Assembly (NCBI RefSeq): GCF_002127325.2
Contig: NC_035444.2
Span: forward strand, 82,043,870 to 82,107,869
Source of the DNA: Helianthus annuus
Lineage: Eukaryota; Streptophyta; Magnoliopsida; Asterales; Asteraceae
Direction of reading: 5' to 3'
DNA: 64,000 bases
Part shown: positions 10,950-22,360 of the stretch, one piece after another
Numbering within the stretch: position 1 is the first letter of the stretch
Layout: the number at the start of each line of letters is the position of its first letter
Made by a program: the position numbers and the translations under genes
The notes under the pieces: generated by a model
What the model was told of the DNA's origin: nothing
What the model saw: only the letters and a program-made list of their open reading frames with translations
Database searches by the model: none

Positions 10950-11972
10950 CCCAAGTGTGGGGATGAGGGGAATTTTTTGAGAAATTTTAAAAATTGTGAA
11001 ATCAAGTGAAAATTGTCGAAATTTGAACACTTGATATTGTTCCACTTGACACACCGACACCCCTTTCTAGTCATTTCTTGGTGAGTGTTTGAGCCACATA
11101 TGATTATTATAGATATTTCTTTGTTTTGAGTGGCCGTGTGTGTATTGTGTTAATAGAACTTGTGTACGAATTCTTGTTGAAGCCTAGGATTAGCATGCTT
11201 GTGAAAATGATAGGGGACTTTTAGGTAGCCTCATCCAGATGTGTGAGAGTGTGGGAATTGGGGGTTGGACCTCATACGTTACATATATGAGCTTGGTATT
11301 GTGAGGGGTGGGGGTTTGTTCTTTAGAAAGCCATGTTTGAGCCTTATACCATTCGGTTGTGACCCAAACTACTTCTTACAAAAACTTTACCTATTGAGAC
11401 GACCCGGTTTAGGAATTTAGTTTGTGATTGTTGATGTTCTTGTATATATTGTTGAGTTTGATCGTTATGAAAAAAAAATTGAAAAAAAAGAAAAAAAAAG
11501 AGAAAGAGAAAAATATGAAAAAAAGGTATTTAGTTGCAATCGTAGTTGAGAATGTTGAAGTAGTTGTGTATATAATTGATGTTTGCTTTGTGTTGTAGTA
11601 GAAATAAAAAAACCGGGTCAAATCAATTAGCTCTCGCATATATATTTTCCCATTTTCCTACCTTTGCACCTAGCCCCGTTACAACCCGTAAGTCCTTTTG
11701 ATTCATAAGCATGCTAAATACTCAATAGGAGGAGACTTGATTTTTATACAAGCTTATTGTCGCACAAACACACACACGCATTGAGTGGTTTAGCATTATG
11801 TGCTAATATTTCTTGTCACCGAGAGTTTTTGGGAGGGGTGTGTCTTGTGGTATGATTGAAAGTTAGTAAAAGGACGATACATTTTAGCTTGGTTTGCATG
11901 TTGATTGCTTGTGGTTTTGAAATAGTTTTTGAACCGGTTGCTTGGGACAAGCAACGGGTAAGTGTGGGGATG

Positions 11973-13559
11973 TGACGGGTGGACCGTAGGACAACCCTTA
12001 AATGAGCTAATTACGTGCATATCCCATTTTTTACACGGTTATGTATCGTGAATGTGATAACTACGAGTACTCATGGTTTTTCAGGTTAGACGCTTAATTT
12101 GGTGAAGTTAACGTGATTAGAGATGAAGCGGAACAGCCGGGGATAATAATCGAGTGAATTACATTAAACCGTAGGCTACAGTTTACGCAGCAAGGGTTTT
12201 TGTTGAACAAGACAATCACATCAATCATCATGATCTCACATGCATACATATGTTTGGAACAACACATTAATTGAATTGGGAAGCACAAGGTGACACAAAG
12301 TCAACGACTACACAATCATCATCATTAATCATCGAGAGGTGCACATGAGGGTTTGAGGATATTCATAACATCATCAACATCATATGCGGATTGGACTTAA
12401 AAGTGGGCCGCCGTATTCCTAAGAGAACATCTGTGGATTATTTTGATTGGGCCGCATATGTGTAAAGGAGAGATTGGACTTTTGGGCCAAAATATTGGAC
12501 TGCACGTGGAGGATACCATCATTCATCATAGGAGCCGCCATCTTGAAGGCTTTGGGTTTCGAGAGGCAACAAATTTATTTCTTTTGAAACATTAATAGTG
12601 CTTCATCATCATAATTATTTTGACACATATTAAGAAAGGGGGTGGTGTGCACGTGAGGAGGAGGCAATTTTGGGAATGATCATTATCAACATCACATGCA
12701 CAGTTGGACATCATCATGAGGTTTTAAGATTTGGCACACTCACGTGGTTATGAGGAGCCGACATATACACAAGATAGTGGAGAGCATATGTAACTTATGG
12801 CATTTAATGTTTTTTTATGGAGTTTTAAGAGGTCTTTTCACTTATTTTTCGGTTACCAACTACTCTCTTGACACACGAATTTGGAGAAAAAGATGGGGAC
12901 TTGGTGGAGGATGGTTGTTCAAGCCATGAATGACTAAACTCTTTATGGTCATCTTTAGTTGAAGGTTTGTAGAGACAATTGTGCTTGATTTCATATTTCT
13001 AGAATGGTAAATTGAATTTATGTTTTATTTATCATGGTGTGTTTTTATTTGCTTGTAAATTGTTGATGCTTATGATTATTCTATTTTGAAACCATACGTT
13101 CTTGGTGCCGTTGGCAATCGAGATATCATGGGTAGAACTAGGATCGGGTAAGGGTCAATTGGTCATCGGGTAACAACCTCACGTTCTAGGAATCTGAGTA
13201 CTTAGTTCCCTTTTATCACAACAAGTAATTGCACATGAACTATGTCTATGTAGTTCTTTCTAGTGAATGATAGCACAAATGTTGAAGCAAACCAGAAACT
13301 AAAGATGGTCACTCGTCTCTAATTTGTTTACAACCAAAACTTTTCTTTTGCAATTTAATTAGTTAATCTTAGTTTTAAAAATCAACCAATCAAACCCACT
13401 CTTGAATTTATTTTTCTTTCTATTTAGTTTTCTTTAGTGAGGTTAGACATACATCGAGATAGCACATATTCCACAAACTCCCTGTGTTCGATACCCACTT
13501 ACCACTAGCTAATTAGTTGTAATTGGATTAAATTTGATTGTGACCGTGACATCACGTCA
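11973..13559 (+). repeat. LTR 2 of the tandem element, shared by both units (1587 bp)
   Basis: Starts TGACGGGTGG and ends CACGTCA. It is the 3' LTR of the first unit (preceded by the purine-rich AGTGTGGGGATG) and the 5' LTR of the second unit (followed by the tRNA-Asp primer site at 13565-13582). No target duplication exists at either border, showing that it is internal to the insertion. Confidence 0.92.
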
Positions 13560-13704
13560 AATTTTGGCGCCGTTGCCGGGGAGTAGTGCGCAACGTGTGT
13601 TATCTTGTGTATTAGTTTGAAAAAAAAATAAATTAAAAAAAAAACCAAAAAGATTTCTTTTATGTTCATGATTTACACTTGGTAGTTAAGTTGTGTTGTG
13701 CAGG

Positions 13705-14685
13705 ATGATAGGGCATTACACAAATTTCAGCTTATTTACGTGTAGATTGTGCGGGGGTCCACGACATCCATGTATTGGTTGCCACGAGGTTCACTACAGG
13801 AGGGCACAAGGCAAACCGGTGTCTTATGTTTCACAGCTTCCACTTCCATCATACGTTGACGATTATGAATCAGAAATGGAGGATGACTATTATTCATATG
13901 GATACGATCGGGATGAGGAAGTTTATTATGAGGCAAGGATGGATGGTCTATGTTTTTGTTGCGGTCGCGATCACACTTATGATTATGATGTGTGCCCGGT
14001 GTATTCGGAAAACCCGAAGTATTGGGATAAAAAGATGATGGATGCGCGCATCTATAGACCGTATCAGGGATATCGACAATATCATCCCGAAGAATATTCT
14101 GAGCCCGAGGGTGTTTATGTTTATGAGACCGAGGAGGAAAAAGAGCTTGCTGTATTGGAAGTAACTTTGTCCAAACTCGATCAATATTTAGCAACACCCA
14201 ACCTGTCCGATGAAGACCGAATCAGCTGCTTAGTTTCTAAGTGTCATACTTTAAAATTGAAGATAGAGATAGAAGAACGCCTCTCACCATTACCTGACGA
14301 TATTAGAGATTATTCTCACATGAAGGAGGAGGTTGTGGAGGATAATACCACACCAATGAGTCCTTTATCTGATGAAGAGTCACTTGTAGATCAGATGATG
14401 TGTGCAGATTATGAGGTAGAGCAGGCTGATGGGATGGATATGTGTACCGAACCTCTTCCCATATCAATGATTCAAATTAATAGGTGTGGGGAAGAGGGTT
14501 CGAGGAACAAGATGAGAAGGGTGAAACTACCAGACATTAAGTTATATGTCATGAAGTGGACTAGCAAAGCCCGTAGGAGCAGCTTTAACATGCCAAATAT
14601 ACTGACAAATCTATGGAGATGGCATGTAAATTTCCGGGAATTTGTTGGAAATGTTGCGGGTAAGTGTGCATTAAGACCACCATAA
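13705..14685 (+). CDS. unknown acidic Cys/His-rich protein of the tandem element, copy 2
   Basis: Same 326-codon frame as copy 1 at 9423-10403, open throughout, with both Cys/His clusters intact. I count about nine amino-acid replacements against about three silent changes between the copies (for example Trp to Arg in the acidic Tyr-rich segment and His to Gln before GKPVSY). That ratio does not suggest purifying selection since the two copies separated, although the frame was kept open in both. The ATG at 13705 again follows TTGTGCAG. The function is unknown. Confidence 0.6.
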   Translation: MIGHYTNFSLFTCRLCGGPRHPCIGCHEVHYRRAQGKPVSYVSQLPLPSYVDDYESEMEDDYYSYGYDRDEEVYYEARMDGLCFCCGRDHTYDYDVCPVYSENPKYWDKKMMDARIYRPYQGYRQYHPEEYSEPEGVYVYETEEEKELAVLEVTLSKLDQYLATPNLSDEDRISCLVSKCHTLKLKIEIEERLSPLPDDIRDYSHMKEEVVEDNTTPMSPLSDEESLVDQMMCADYEVEQADGMDMCTEPLPISMIQINRCGEEGSRNKMRRVKLPDIKLYVMKWTSKARRSSFNMPNILTNLWRWHVNFREFVGNVAGKCALRPP

Positions 14686-14730
14686 AGCATATCAGGTATG
14701 GTCTGGCTGAAGACCTTTAAACTTAGCGCT

Positions 14731-14748
14731 CTCGGGAGGCAGCCCGAG
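14731..14748 (+). other. GGGAGGCAGCCC-type stem-loop, copy 2
   Basis: CTCGGG, loop AGGCAG, CCCGAG, a perfect six-pair stem directly after AAACTTAGCGCT. Copy 1 has one mismatch. Confidence 0.7.
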
Positions 14749-14870
14749 GATGTAGAGTATTGTATTTGTGTTTTGTTTTGTTTTGCTTTGTTTGGTTTTG
14801 TTTTTGTGTTGTGTTTGTGTTTTTGCAGGCTACTATGTTTCAATCCTCGCGGATGCAATGATTCAAGTGT

Positions 14871-14892
14871 GGGGATGTTTGGCAACATCCCC
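14871..14892 (+). other. perfect 9-bp stem-loop, copy 2
   Basis: Identical to the hairpin at 10595-10616 of the first unit: GGGGATGTT, loop TGGC, AACATCCCC. Confidence 0.8.
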
Positions 14893-16251
14893 GTTGAGAT
14901 ATCGGCGAATCCAAGAGATGTTTATGAACCGGTTCGATTACCGCAGCTGCATCACTACCAACACTGCTGATTTACTAATCAGGTTGTGTCTTGTTCTCAT
15001 TTTGTGCACCTTTGTATATATTCATGTTTTTGTTCATGGTTGGGCGGTTGGGTGGTGTTTTGATGTGTTTAGTTTATGGGTTGTGAAGGATTGGTGGTGT
15101 TTCTAATAATTAGAATAAAAAAATACAAAAAAAAAAAAGAAATTTGGGATTTGAGAGTATTAGCGAAAGCTAATGTTGTTGGTTAAAAGCGATTTTTCCC
15201 TCAAAACCATACATTGGGACAATGTATCCCAAGTGTGGGGATGAGGGGAATTTTTTGAGAAATTTTAAAAATTGTGAAATTAAGTGAAAATTGTCGAAAT
15301 TTGAACACTTGATATTGTTCCACTTGACACACCGACACCCCTTTCTAGTCATTTCTTGGTGAGTGTTTGAGCCATATATGATTATTATAGATATTTCTTT
15401 GTTTTGAGTGGCCGTGTGTGTATTGTGTTAATAGAACTTGTGTACGAATTCTTGTTGAAGCCTAGGATTAGCATGCTTGTGAAAATGATAGGGGACTTTT
15501 AGGTAGCCTCATCCAGATGTGTGAGAGTGTGGGAATTGGGGGTTGGACCTCATACGTTACATATATGAGCTTGGTATTGTGAGGGGTGGGGGTTTGGTCT
15601 TTAGAAAGCCATGTTTGAGCCTTATACCATTCGGTTGTGACCCAAACCTACTTCTTACAAAAACTTTACCTATTGAGACGACCCGGTTTAGGAATTTAGT
15701 TTGTGATTGTTGATGTTCTTGTATATATTGTTGAGTTTGATTGTTATGAAAAAAAAATTGAAAAAAAAAGAAAAAAAAGAGAAAGAGAAAAATATGAAAA
15801 AAAAGGTATTTAGTTGCAATCGTAGTTGAGAATGTTGAAGTAGTTGTGTATATAATTGATGTTTGCTTTGTGTTGTAGTAGAAATAAAAAACCGGGTCAA
15901 ATCAATTAGCTCTCGCATATATATTTTCCCATTTTCCTACCTTTGCACCTAGCCCCGTTACAACCCGTAAGTCCTTTTGATTCATAAGCATGCTAAATAC
16001 TCAATAGGAGGAGACTTGATTTTTATACAAGCTTATTGTCGCACAAACACACACACGCATTGAGTGGTTTAGCATTATGTGCTAATATTTCTTGTCACCG
16101 AGAGTTTTTGGGAGGGGTGTGTCTTGTTGTATGATTGAAAGTTAGTAGAAGGACGATACATTTTAGCTTGGTTTGCATGTTGATCGCTTGTGGTTTTGAA
16201 ATAGTTTTTGAACCGGTTGCTTGGGACAAGCAATGGGTAAGTGTGGGGATG

Positions 16252-17839
16252 TGACGGGTGGTCCGTAGGACAACCCTTAAATGAGCTAATTACGTGCATA
16301 TCCCATTTTTTACACGGTTATGTATCGTGAATGTGATAACTACGAGTAATCATGGTTTTTCAGGTTAGACGCTTAATTTGGTGAAGTTAACGTGATTAGA
16401 GATGAAGCGGAACAGCCGGGGATAATAATCGAGTGAATTACATTAAACCGTAGGCTACAGTTTACGCAGCAAGGGTTTTTGTTGAACAAGACAATCACAT
16501 CAATCATCATGATCTCACATGCATACATATGTTTGGAACAACACATTAATTGAATTGGGAAGCACAAGGTGACACAAAGTCAACAACTACACAATCATCA
16601 TCATCATTAATCATCGAGAGGTGCACATGAGGGTTTGAGGATATTCATAACATCATCAACATCACATGCGGATTGGACTTAAAGGTGGGCCGCCGTATTC
16701 CTAAGAGAACATCTGTGGATTATTTTGATTGGGCCGCATATGTGTAAAGGAGAGATTGGACTTTTGGGCCAAAATATTGGACTGCACGTGGAGGATACCA
16801 TCATTCATCATAGGAACCGCCATCTTGAAGGCTTTGGGTTTCGAGAGGCAACAAATTTATTTCTTTTGAAACATTAATAGTGCTTCATCATCATAATTAT
16901 TTTGACACATATTTAGAAAGGGGGTGGTGTGCACGTGAGGAGGAGGCAATTTTGGGAATGATCATTATCAACATCACATGCACAGTTGGACATCATCATG
17001 AGGTTTTAAGATTTGGCACACTCACGTGGTTATGAGGAGCCGACATATACACAAGATAGTGGAGAGCATATGTAACTTATGGCATTTAATGTTTTTTATG
17101 GAGTTTTAAGAGGTCTTTTCACTTATTTTTCGGTTACCAACTACTCTCTTGACACACGAATTTGGAGAAAAAGATGGGGACTTGGTGGAGGATGGTTGTT
17201 CAAGCCATGAATGACTAAACTCTTTATGGTCATCTTTAGTTGAAGGTTTGTAGAGACAATTGTGCTTGATTTCATATTTCTAGAATGGTAAATTGAATTT
17301 ATGTTTCATTTATCATGGTGTGTTTTTATTTGCTTGTAAATTGTTGATGCTTATGATTATTCTATTTTGAAACCATACGTTCTTGGTGCCGTTGGCAATC
17401 GAGATATCATGGGTAGAACTAGGATCGGGTAAGGGTCAATTGGTCATCGGGTAACAACCTCACGTTCTAGGAATCTGAGTACTTAGTTCCCTTTTATCAC
17501 AACAAGTAATTGCACATGAACTATGTCTATGTAGTTCTTTCTAGTGAATGATAGCACAAATGTTGAAGCAAACCGGAAACTAAAGATGGTCACTCGTCTC
17601 TAATTTGTTTACAACCAAAACTTTTCTTTTGCAATTTAATTAGTTAATCTTAGTTTTAAAAATCAACCAATCAAACCCACTCTTGAATTTATTTTTCTTT
17701 CAATTTAGTTTTCTTTAGTGAGGTTAGACATACATTGAGATAGCACATATTCCACAAACTCCCTGTGTTCGATACCCACTTACCGCTAGCTAATTAGTTG
17801 TAATTGGATTAATTTGATTGTGACCGCGACATCACGTCA
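16252..17839 (+). repeat. LTR 3 of the tandem element (1588 bp)
   Basis: Starts TGACGGGTGG and ends ATCACGTCA. It is followed directly by the second GGGTG target copy (17840-17844) and then by the last bases of the interrupted host LTR and its primer site, so this is the outer right end of the insertion. Confidence 0.93.
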
Positions 17840-17849
17840 GGGTGTGACA

Positions 17850-20800
17850 GATTGGTATCAGAGCCATAACTATAGGGAATTAGGTAGAATTGCCATGCCT
17901 TTTTACCTAGTCTATAGTTCTAGAGCCTTATTCTTATGTTTTGCTTGAACCACTTACATGATACATTGTTTACTCCTTATTTATTTGCTTTTGGCCTTTT
18001 AAACATATATGTCACTTTTGTGTTAATACTTGCTTTGTTTGTTAGTACTTGTTGTATCATTCCATCTTTTTTGTGCTATCCTTGAAATGTCTTTGACGTA
18101 TTATTTCTTGAAATGCTTATTTTGCTTATACTTGTTATTATTATTTTGAACATACGTCTTTTACTCGTTTATACTAAAATCAAAACCACTCGTAATACAC
18201 AAACGAGACAACTTCACCAAGCTAGGCGTGAAACCCACAATTTGGTGAACAACTCTCGACCCATCTACTTTTCTTTTTACATGAAATTCACCATCAAGTT
18301 AGGAGTAAAATCCTCACCTTGATGGAGAAATTCAAATTTCAAATTCTAGTGGACCCTCGTCAAGTGTTGAAATTAAATTTTGACCCGAAGAGTACCAACC
18401 ACACTTAGGATATGAAATCGTCAAGTTAGGGGTGAAACCCGCACCTTGTCGACTAGTTCCACTCCTTGATTTTTTCATAAATCCCGCCAAGTCTCGAAAT
18501 TTCAATTGATTTGGGACATGTAGTAACCGGAAGGGTAAATACCGTTAACCGACTTGTCGGCGAGGGTATTTCACCTATTAGACCAAAGCATGCTCCTCAA
18601 ACTCGAAAGACTTTTCGACCACTTTGGTTAGTCAAAGTTCCGTTTTGGAACCATCCCAAATTTCAATCAAACATGTGTTCTACTATTTATCTTATACGAT
18701 GCAATTTTTCAAATTCAGTTTTACTTTCGATATTTTCTTCTCACACACACAACATATTAAATCTTTTTCATACATTTATACATATGCATGATTTTAAAAC
18801 GTCACTCAATTTTGTTTACATTCTTTGTAACGCCAAAATGGAGGCATACCATCGAGATAGGAGTGATTTCCTTACCTTGACGATTAGCTCCACTCCTTTT
18901 CTTAAAACGACCTCACCAACGAGTTATGGGTGATTCCCTTACTTAGGTGATCGTTACCAGAACTTTACCTCAAAATGTCCTATTATGCAAATCCGATCAT
19001 GTTTTATACCTAAGTCATTTATCATTTATCTAAATACCTACCTATATTAAATTCAAAATACATTGTTTTATCAAACGTACTTCTTATCCTACAACCTATT
19101 TTCACTTAACTCATATACACGAGATTCTTAATCATGTCTTAAACGTTTTACTACACGAATTTCCAAACCTAATGAAATGCTACCTATCAATTTAATCGGT
19201 CCAGTGAATCTCTTGCCCATGAACTTCATATTCGACTTAATCACTAAAACGCACTCACATTATATCACCATACTAAAAACTTTCATTCTCTAACGGAATT
19301 CAAACCAACTTTCCCATATACTTATAAGGTCCTATAGATATTATACAAACGTTTTACCAAAGAATTTTTTTTTACATCAACAAATCATTTGTTAAAACTC
19401 TTTCCAATGATCACCAAGTCCGTTTTGCTAAATTTCTTTTCTAAGGATCAACGTTTTCATAAGAACCTTCAAAATTTCTTGTTTGGATGCAAATGAAACG
19501 AACCCGTATTTTCGAAAACCTTTTTCCACACCGCGTAATTCGCCATTCAAATTTCAAACACGTGGGCACGTGGGCTAGAAGATTTCATGGAGACCGACAA
19601 CCTCCGACGTACATAAACTCTTTTAAAACAAAAGTAGCATTTCCATCCATTACAAAACACGCTACACACAACCAATGAATACTTTATACTGTCCTACATT
19701 TACAAACTATATTCTACATTCCAAAATCAAACTCGATCTATTTTGATCCAATAAACTCAACTTAATCGCTTAAACAACTATACATGTAAATCATCATACA
19801 CGTTTTAATTGATACCTCGCGACGAAATCGCTTATATCATTCGTTTTACATATTCAAATTTCTCAAGCGTTTATATGTCCAAATTCGTTATGCTCTAACG
19901 TACACTATATACGTAATTCTTATTATTCGTACCTACGCTTATACTCGTACGTTTTATGTTTATACTTATACTCATACTACTCGTACGTTTTATGTCTATA
20001 CTCATACTTACGTGAATGTTCATACTTAAACTTATATTTGTGCTCATATTTTCATACATACTCATGATTCATACATTCCTACCCATACGCAAGCGGAATC
20101 CGAGGGATTCGTTTACGTGGATCCCATACATACTTAAGCATGGACTTGCTTACATAATATATTCTTATACGTACACATTCATATTCTTTTTTTATGTATA
20201 CCCTGATTCATACACAACTAGTACAAGCTATGCGGATCATGCGACGATCAAAATTAATCGTGGGTGCACACGGATTATAGTGATAGGCATATGAGAACCA
20301 CAGAGTGTACTACAGTGTATGGTAAGACACGGAACGTAACCTGACACCGAATACGAGACAGACGTGACATGGTCAAAACATGGTGGATACGCCGCTGGTA
20401 CTTCCTATATATAAGTGTTTCACCATGTTACCAAACCTTTGGAAAATGTGCCATGAGAAATTCAGTGTTTTGCAGGCCTTTTGACCTAATACAAACTTTA
20501 AACAACTCACAAACGCATTATATCCGATTATCCATAACGAGACTTCATCTTTAACACGCTACTTTCATCTATCTAATACTTATATCATTCATATACTTGT
20601 ATTCATTTAGAGTCAATCGTTCGCCCCATACTCCTATTATTCTCCATTATCCTTTCTTTCATACGAACCCCGTTCACAATCAAGCTTGTTTAAACATTCA
20701 AATCCTAACTTATCTCATTACCTTTAAAACCGTCTTCCTATTTTATTCTTATGTAAATGTACTTAGTATACCTTTAACGCTTTATTCAAAGTACCAAACC

Positions 20801-21200
20801 TTTTCGTTACTCCCAATAAACAATTTTTACCAAAGTGTGATTCTTATACTATCCTTTAAACTCTCTATGCAAACTACCACACTTTTCATCAAAATACTAA
20901 CCGCATTATACGAAAGTTATACTTCTTGGATATCATATTTTAAAGATACCTCTCCATTCTGGGTCATTCAAACTTATTTAAACTCCTTTGCATATGCGCT
21001 CACATGCACGTTTTACCTATGCTTAAACGCCTCAACTCATTTTAGTCAAACAAATTCCTATCCTACCGTTCTTCAAAATTTCGTACTTTTCTAAAGGTTT
21101 CAAAACTCCCAAGTCTCGATTCTTTTAGCCAAAATGCTTTTTCTCCAAGGTCTTCCTCTTGAATAAATTTCGGGACGAAATTTCCTAAAGGAGGGGAGAC
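17850..21200 (+). other. internal region of the LARD-like element, no recognisable protein
   Basis: Begins with the initiator-Met primer site (TGGTATCAGAGC, 17853-17864) next to the LTR end at 17849. The longest open frame is only about 165 codons and resembles nothing I know. Some segments repeat the sense of 'aagttaggagtaaaatcctcacctt' at short range (about 18235-18320 and 18420-18450, again near 18860-18940), suggesting degenerate internal repeats. It ends with a GGA-loop hairpin and a purine-rich tract before the 3' LTR. Such gag-pol-less cores are typical of LARD elements, which must be mobilised by a related autonomous element. Confidence 0.75.
21165..21183 (+). other. GGA-loop hairpin before the polypurine tract
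   Basis: AAATTTCG, loop GGA, CGAAATTT: a perfect 8-bp stem ending 17 bases before the 3' LTR. Two hairpins with the same loop and inner stem occur in the Tekay-type element at 32304-32322 and 32386-32404, with different outer pairs. Confidence 0.8.
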
Positions 21201-21563
21201 TGTAACGCCCTGCTTTTTCATACTTTCCATAATTAGAAAGCTCGCCTTGTAATGCTATTTTTGGAAATATTGTATTATTGTAGTTGTCTTTTCGTTGTAA
21301 AATCCGAGACTTGGATCATAAATAAAATTCGTATTTCTTTAAATTCACCTTCTACATATTCATACATGTTCATACGTTCGAATTCATTGTACATCGAATC
21401 CTTATTTGTAATTCATACTCATACGATACTTATTCACGATACATGTCCATGCTTGTCCTTAAATTGTTGATACTTAAAAACCCCTAATAATATGCTTATT
21501 TATACAACGATTAATCATCTAATATGTGACATATACTTGTCACTTACAAACATGTTACATACT

Positions 21564-22069
21564 AGTGGCGGAGCTTGACCAAAAGCTTCGAGGGGCGTAA
21601 AGTGATGAGACCCAATTTTTTTTTTCCTATCGTTATGTTTCGGGTCAGGTCGGCTATCGATTCGGGTCAGGTCAAATAATAATAGTTCTAAATAAAACTA
21701 AAAAATTTCATTCATTCAAAGGACCCGTCCTTACACATAAAAACGTGTGATTAAGTTTATTGTGTGGTGGGTAATCTAGGGTTAAACAAATAAGAGTTAA
21801 AATATATTTACAAAACTACCCATCACTTACATACAAAGTGTTAACAAACTTTACTATAATTAAATTGTATAAATATTTAGGATATACAAAGTGGTAACAA
21901 ACTTTACTTTAATTTATATATTGTATAAATATTTAGGAAAAATAATTGGAGGGAGGCGATCCTATATAATTTTTAAAATTTCCAGAAGAAAAATCGGAAA
22001 ATATACACTTCTAACCGAAACATTGGGGTGGGCGGGTGCACCCCCGGGTAACAACTAACCTTCGCCTCT
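21564..22069. mobile_element. MULE-like MITE (506 bp) with 10-bp target duplication
   Basis: Begins AGTGGCGGAGCTTG and ends AACCTTCGCCTCT (imperfect inverted ends). It is flanked on both sides by GTTACATACT (21554-21563 and 22070-22079). A 9-11 bp duplication is typical of Mutator-like elements. A shorter relative lies at 42010-42207. No coding capacity is seen. Confidence 0.85.
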
Positions 22070-22351
22070 GTTACATACTTATACATTACACTTTTTACCT
22101 AGTTAAATCATGTTTTATTTCATATTTTATCTTGTTACAAGTTAGGGGAAACATTATTGCATATTATTACACAACTTAATTAACAAAATTACTCATTATA
22201 ATGTTTTAAAAATAAAAAAAATAAAGAAATATGGCCGCCCTAATTCAGCAAAATTCAGCCCCATATGGTTGGGTTTTGTGGGCTTGTTTCAAGGTTTAAC
22301 CCCTTCTAAACACTTCCAAAGCCCAACCCATTGAAACCCTAATCCTTCCCC

Positions 22352-22360
22352 CTATAAATA
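22352..22360 (+). promoter_or_regulatory. LTR TATA box
   Basis: CTATAAATA after a C-rich stretch, followed about 40 bases later by sequence resembling a 5' leader. The solo LTR at 43489-48248 has the same CCC-CTATAAATACCA context at 46593, supporting it as the core promoter of this LTR group. Confidence 0.6.

Larger units (their letters stand above)
7690..17839 (+). mobile_element. three-LTR tandem non-autonomous retrotransposon (Athila/Tat-like signals)
   Basis: The order is LTR (7690-9276), internal (9277-11972), LTR (11973-13559), internal (13560-16251), LTR (16252-17839). All LTRs begin TGACGGG and end CACGTCA (TGACG/CGTCA inverted ends). The whole block is flanked by one 5-bp duplication GGGTG (7685-7689 and 17840-17844), so it behaves as a single insertion. 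The internal regions have a tRNA-Asp primer site and a GGGAGGCAGCCC motif of the kind I remember from Athila/Tat elements, but no reverse transcriptase, integrase or recognisable gag. The likely origins are recombination between LTRs of two copies or insertion of a tandem cDNA. Confidence 0.92.

Noticed and set aside
7690..17839. Satellite array or segmental duplication as explanation of the 4.28-kb tandem repeat
   Set aside because: The units are bounded by LTR ends, primer sites and polypurine tracts, with one target duplication around the whole.
18511..21094. Open frames of 90-165 codons in the LARD core
   Set aside because: AT-rich, hydrophobic, without motifs; no better than chance for this length of DNA.
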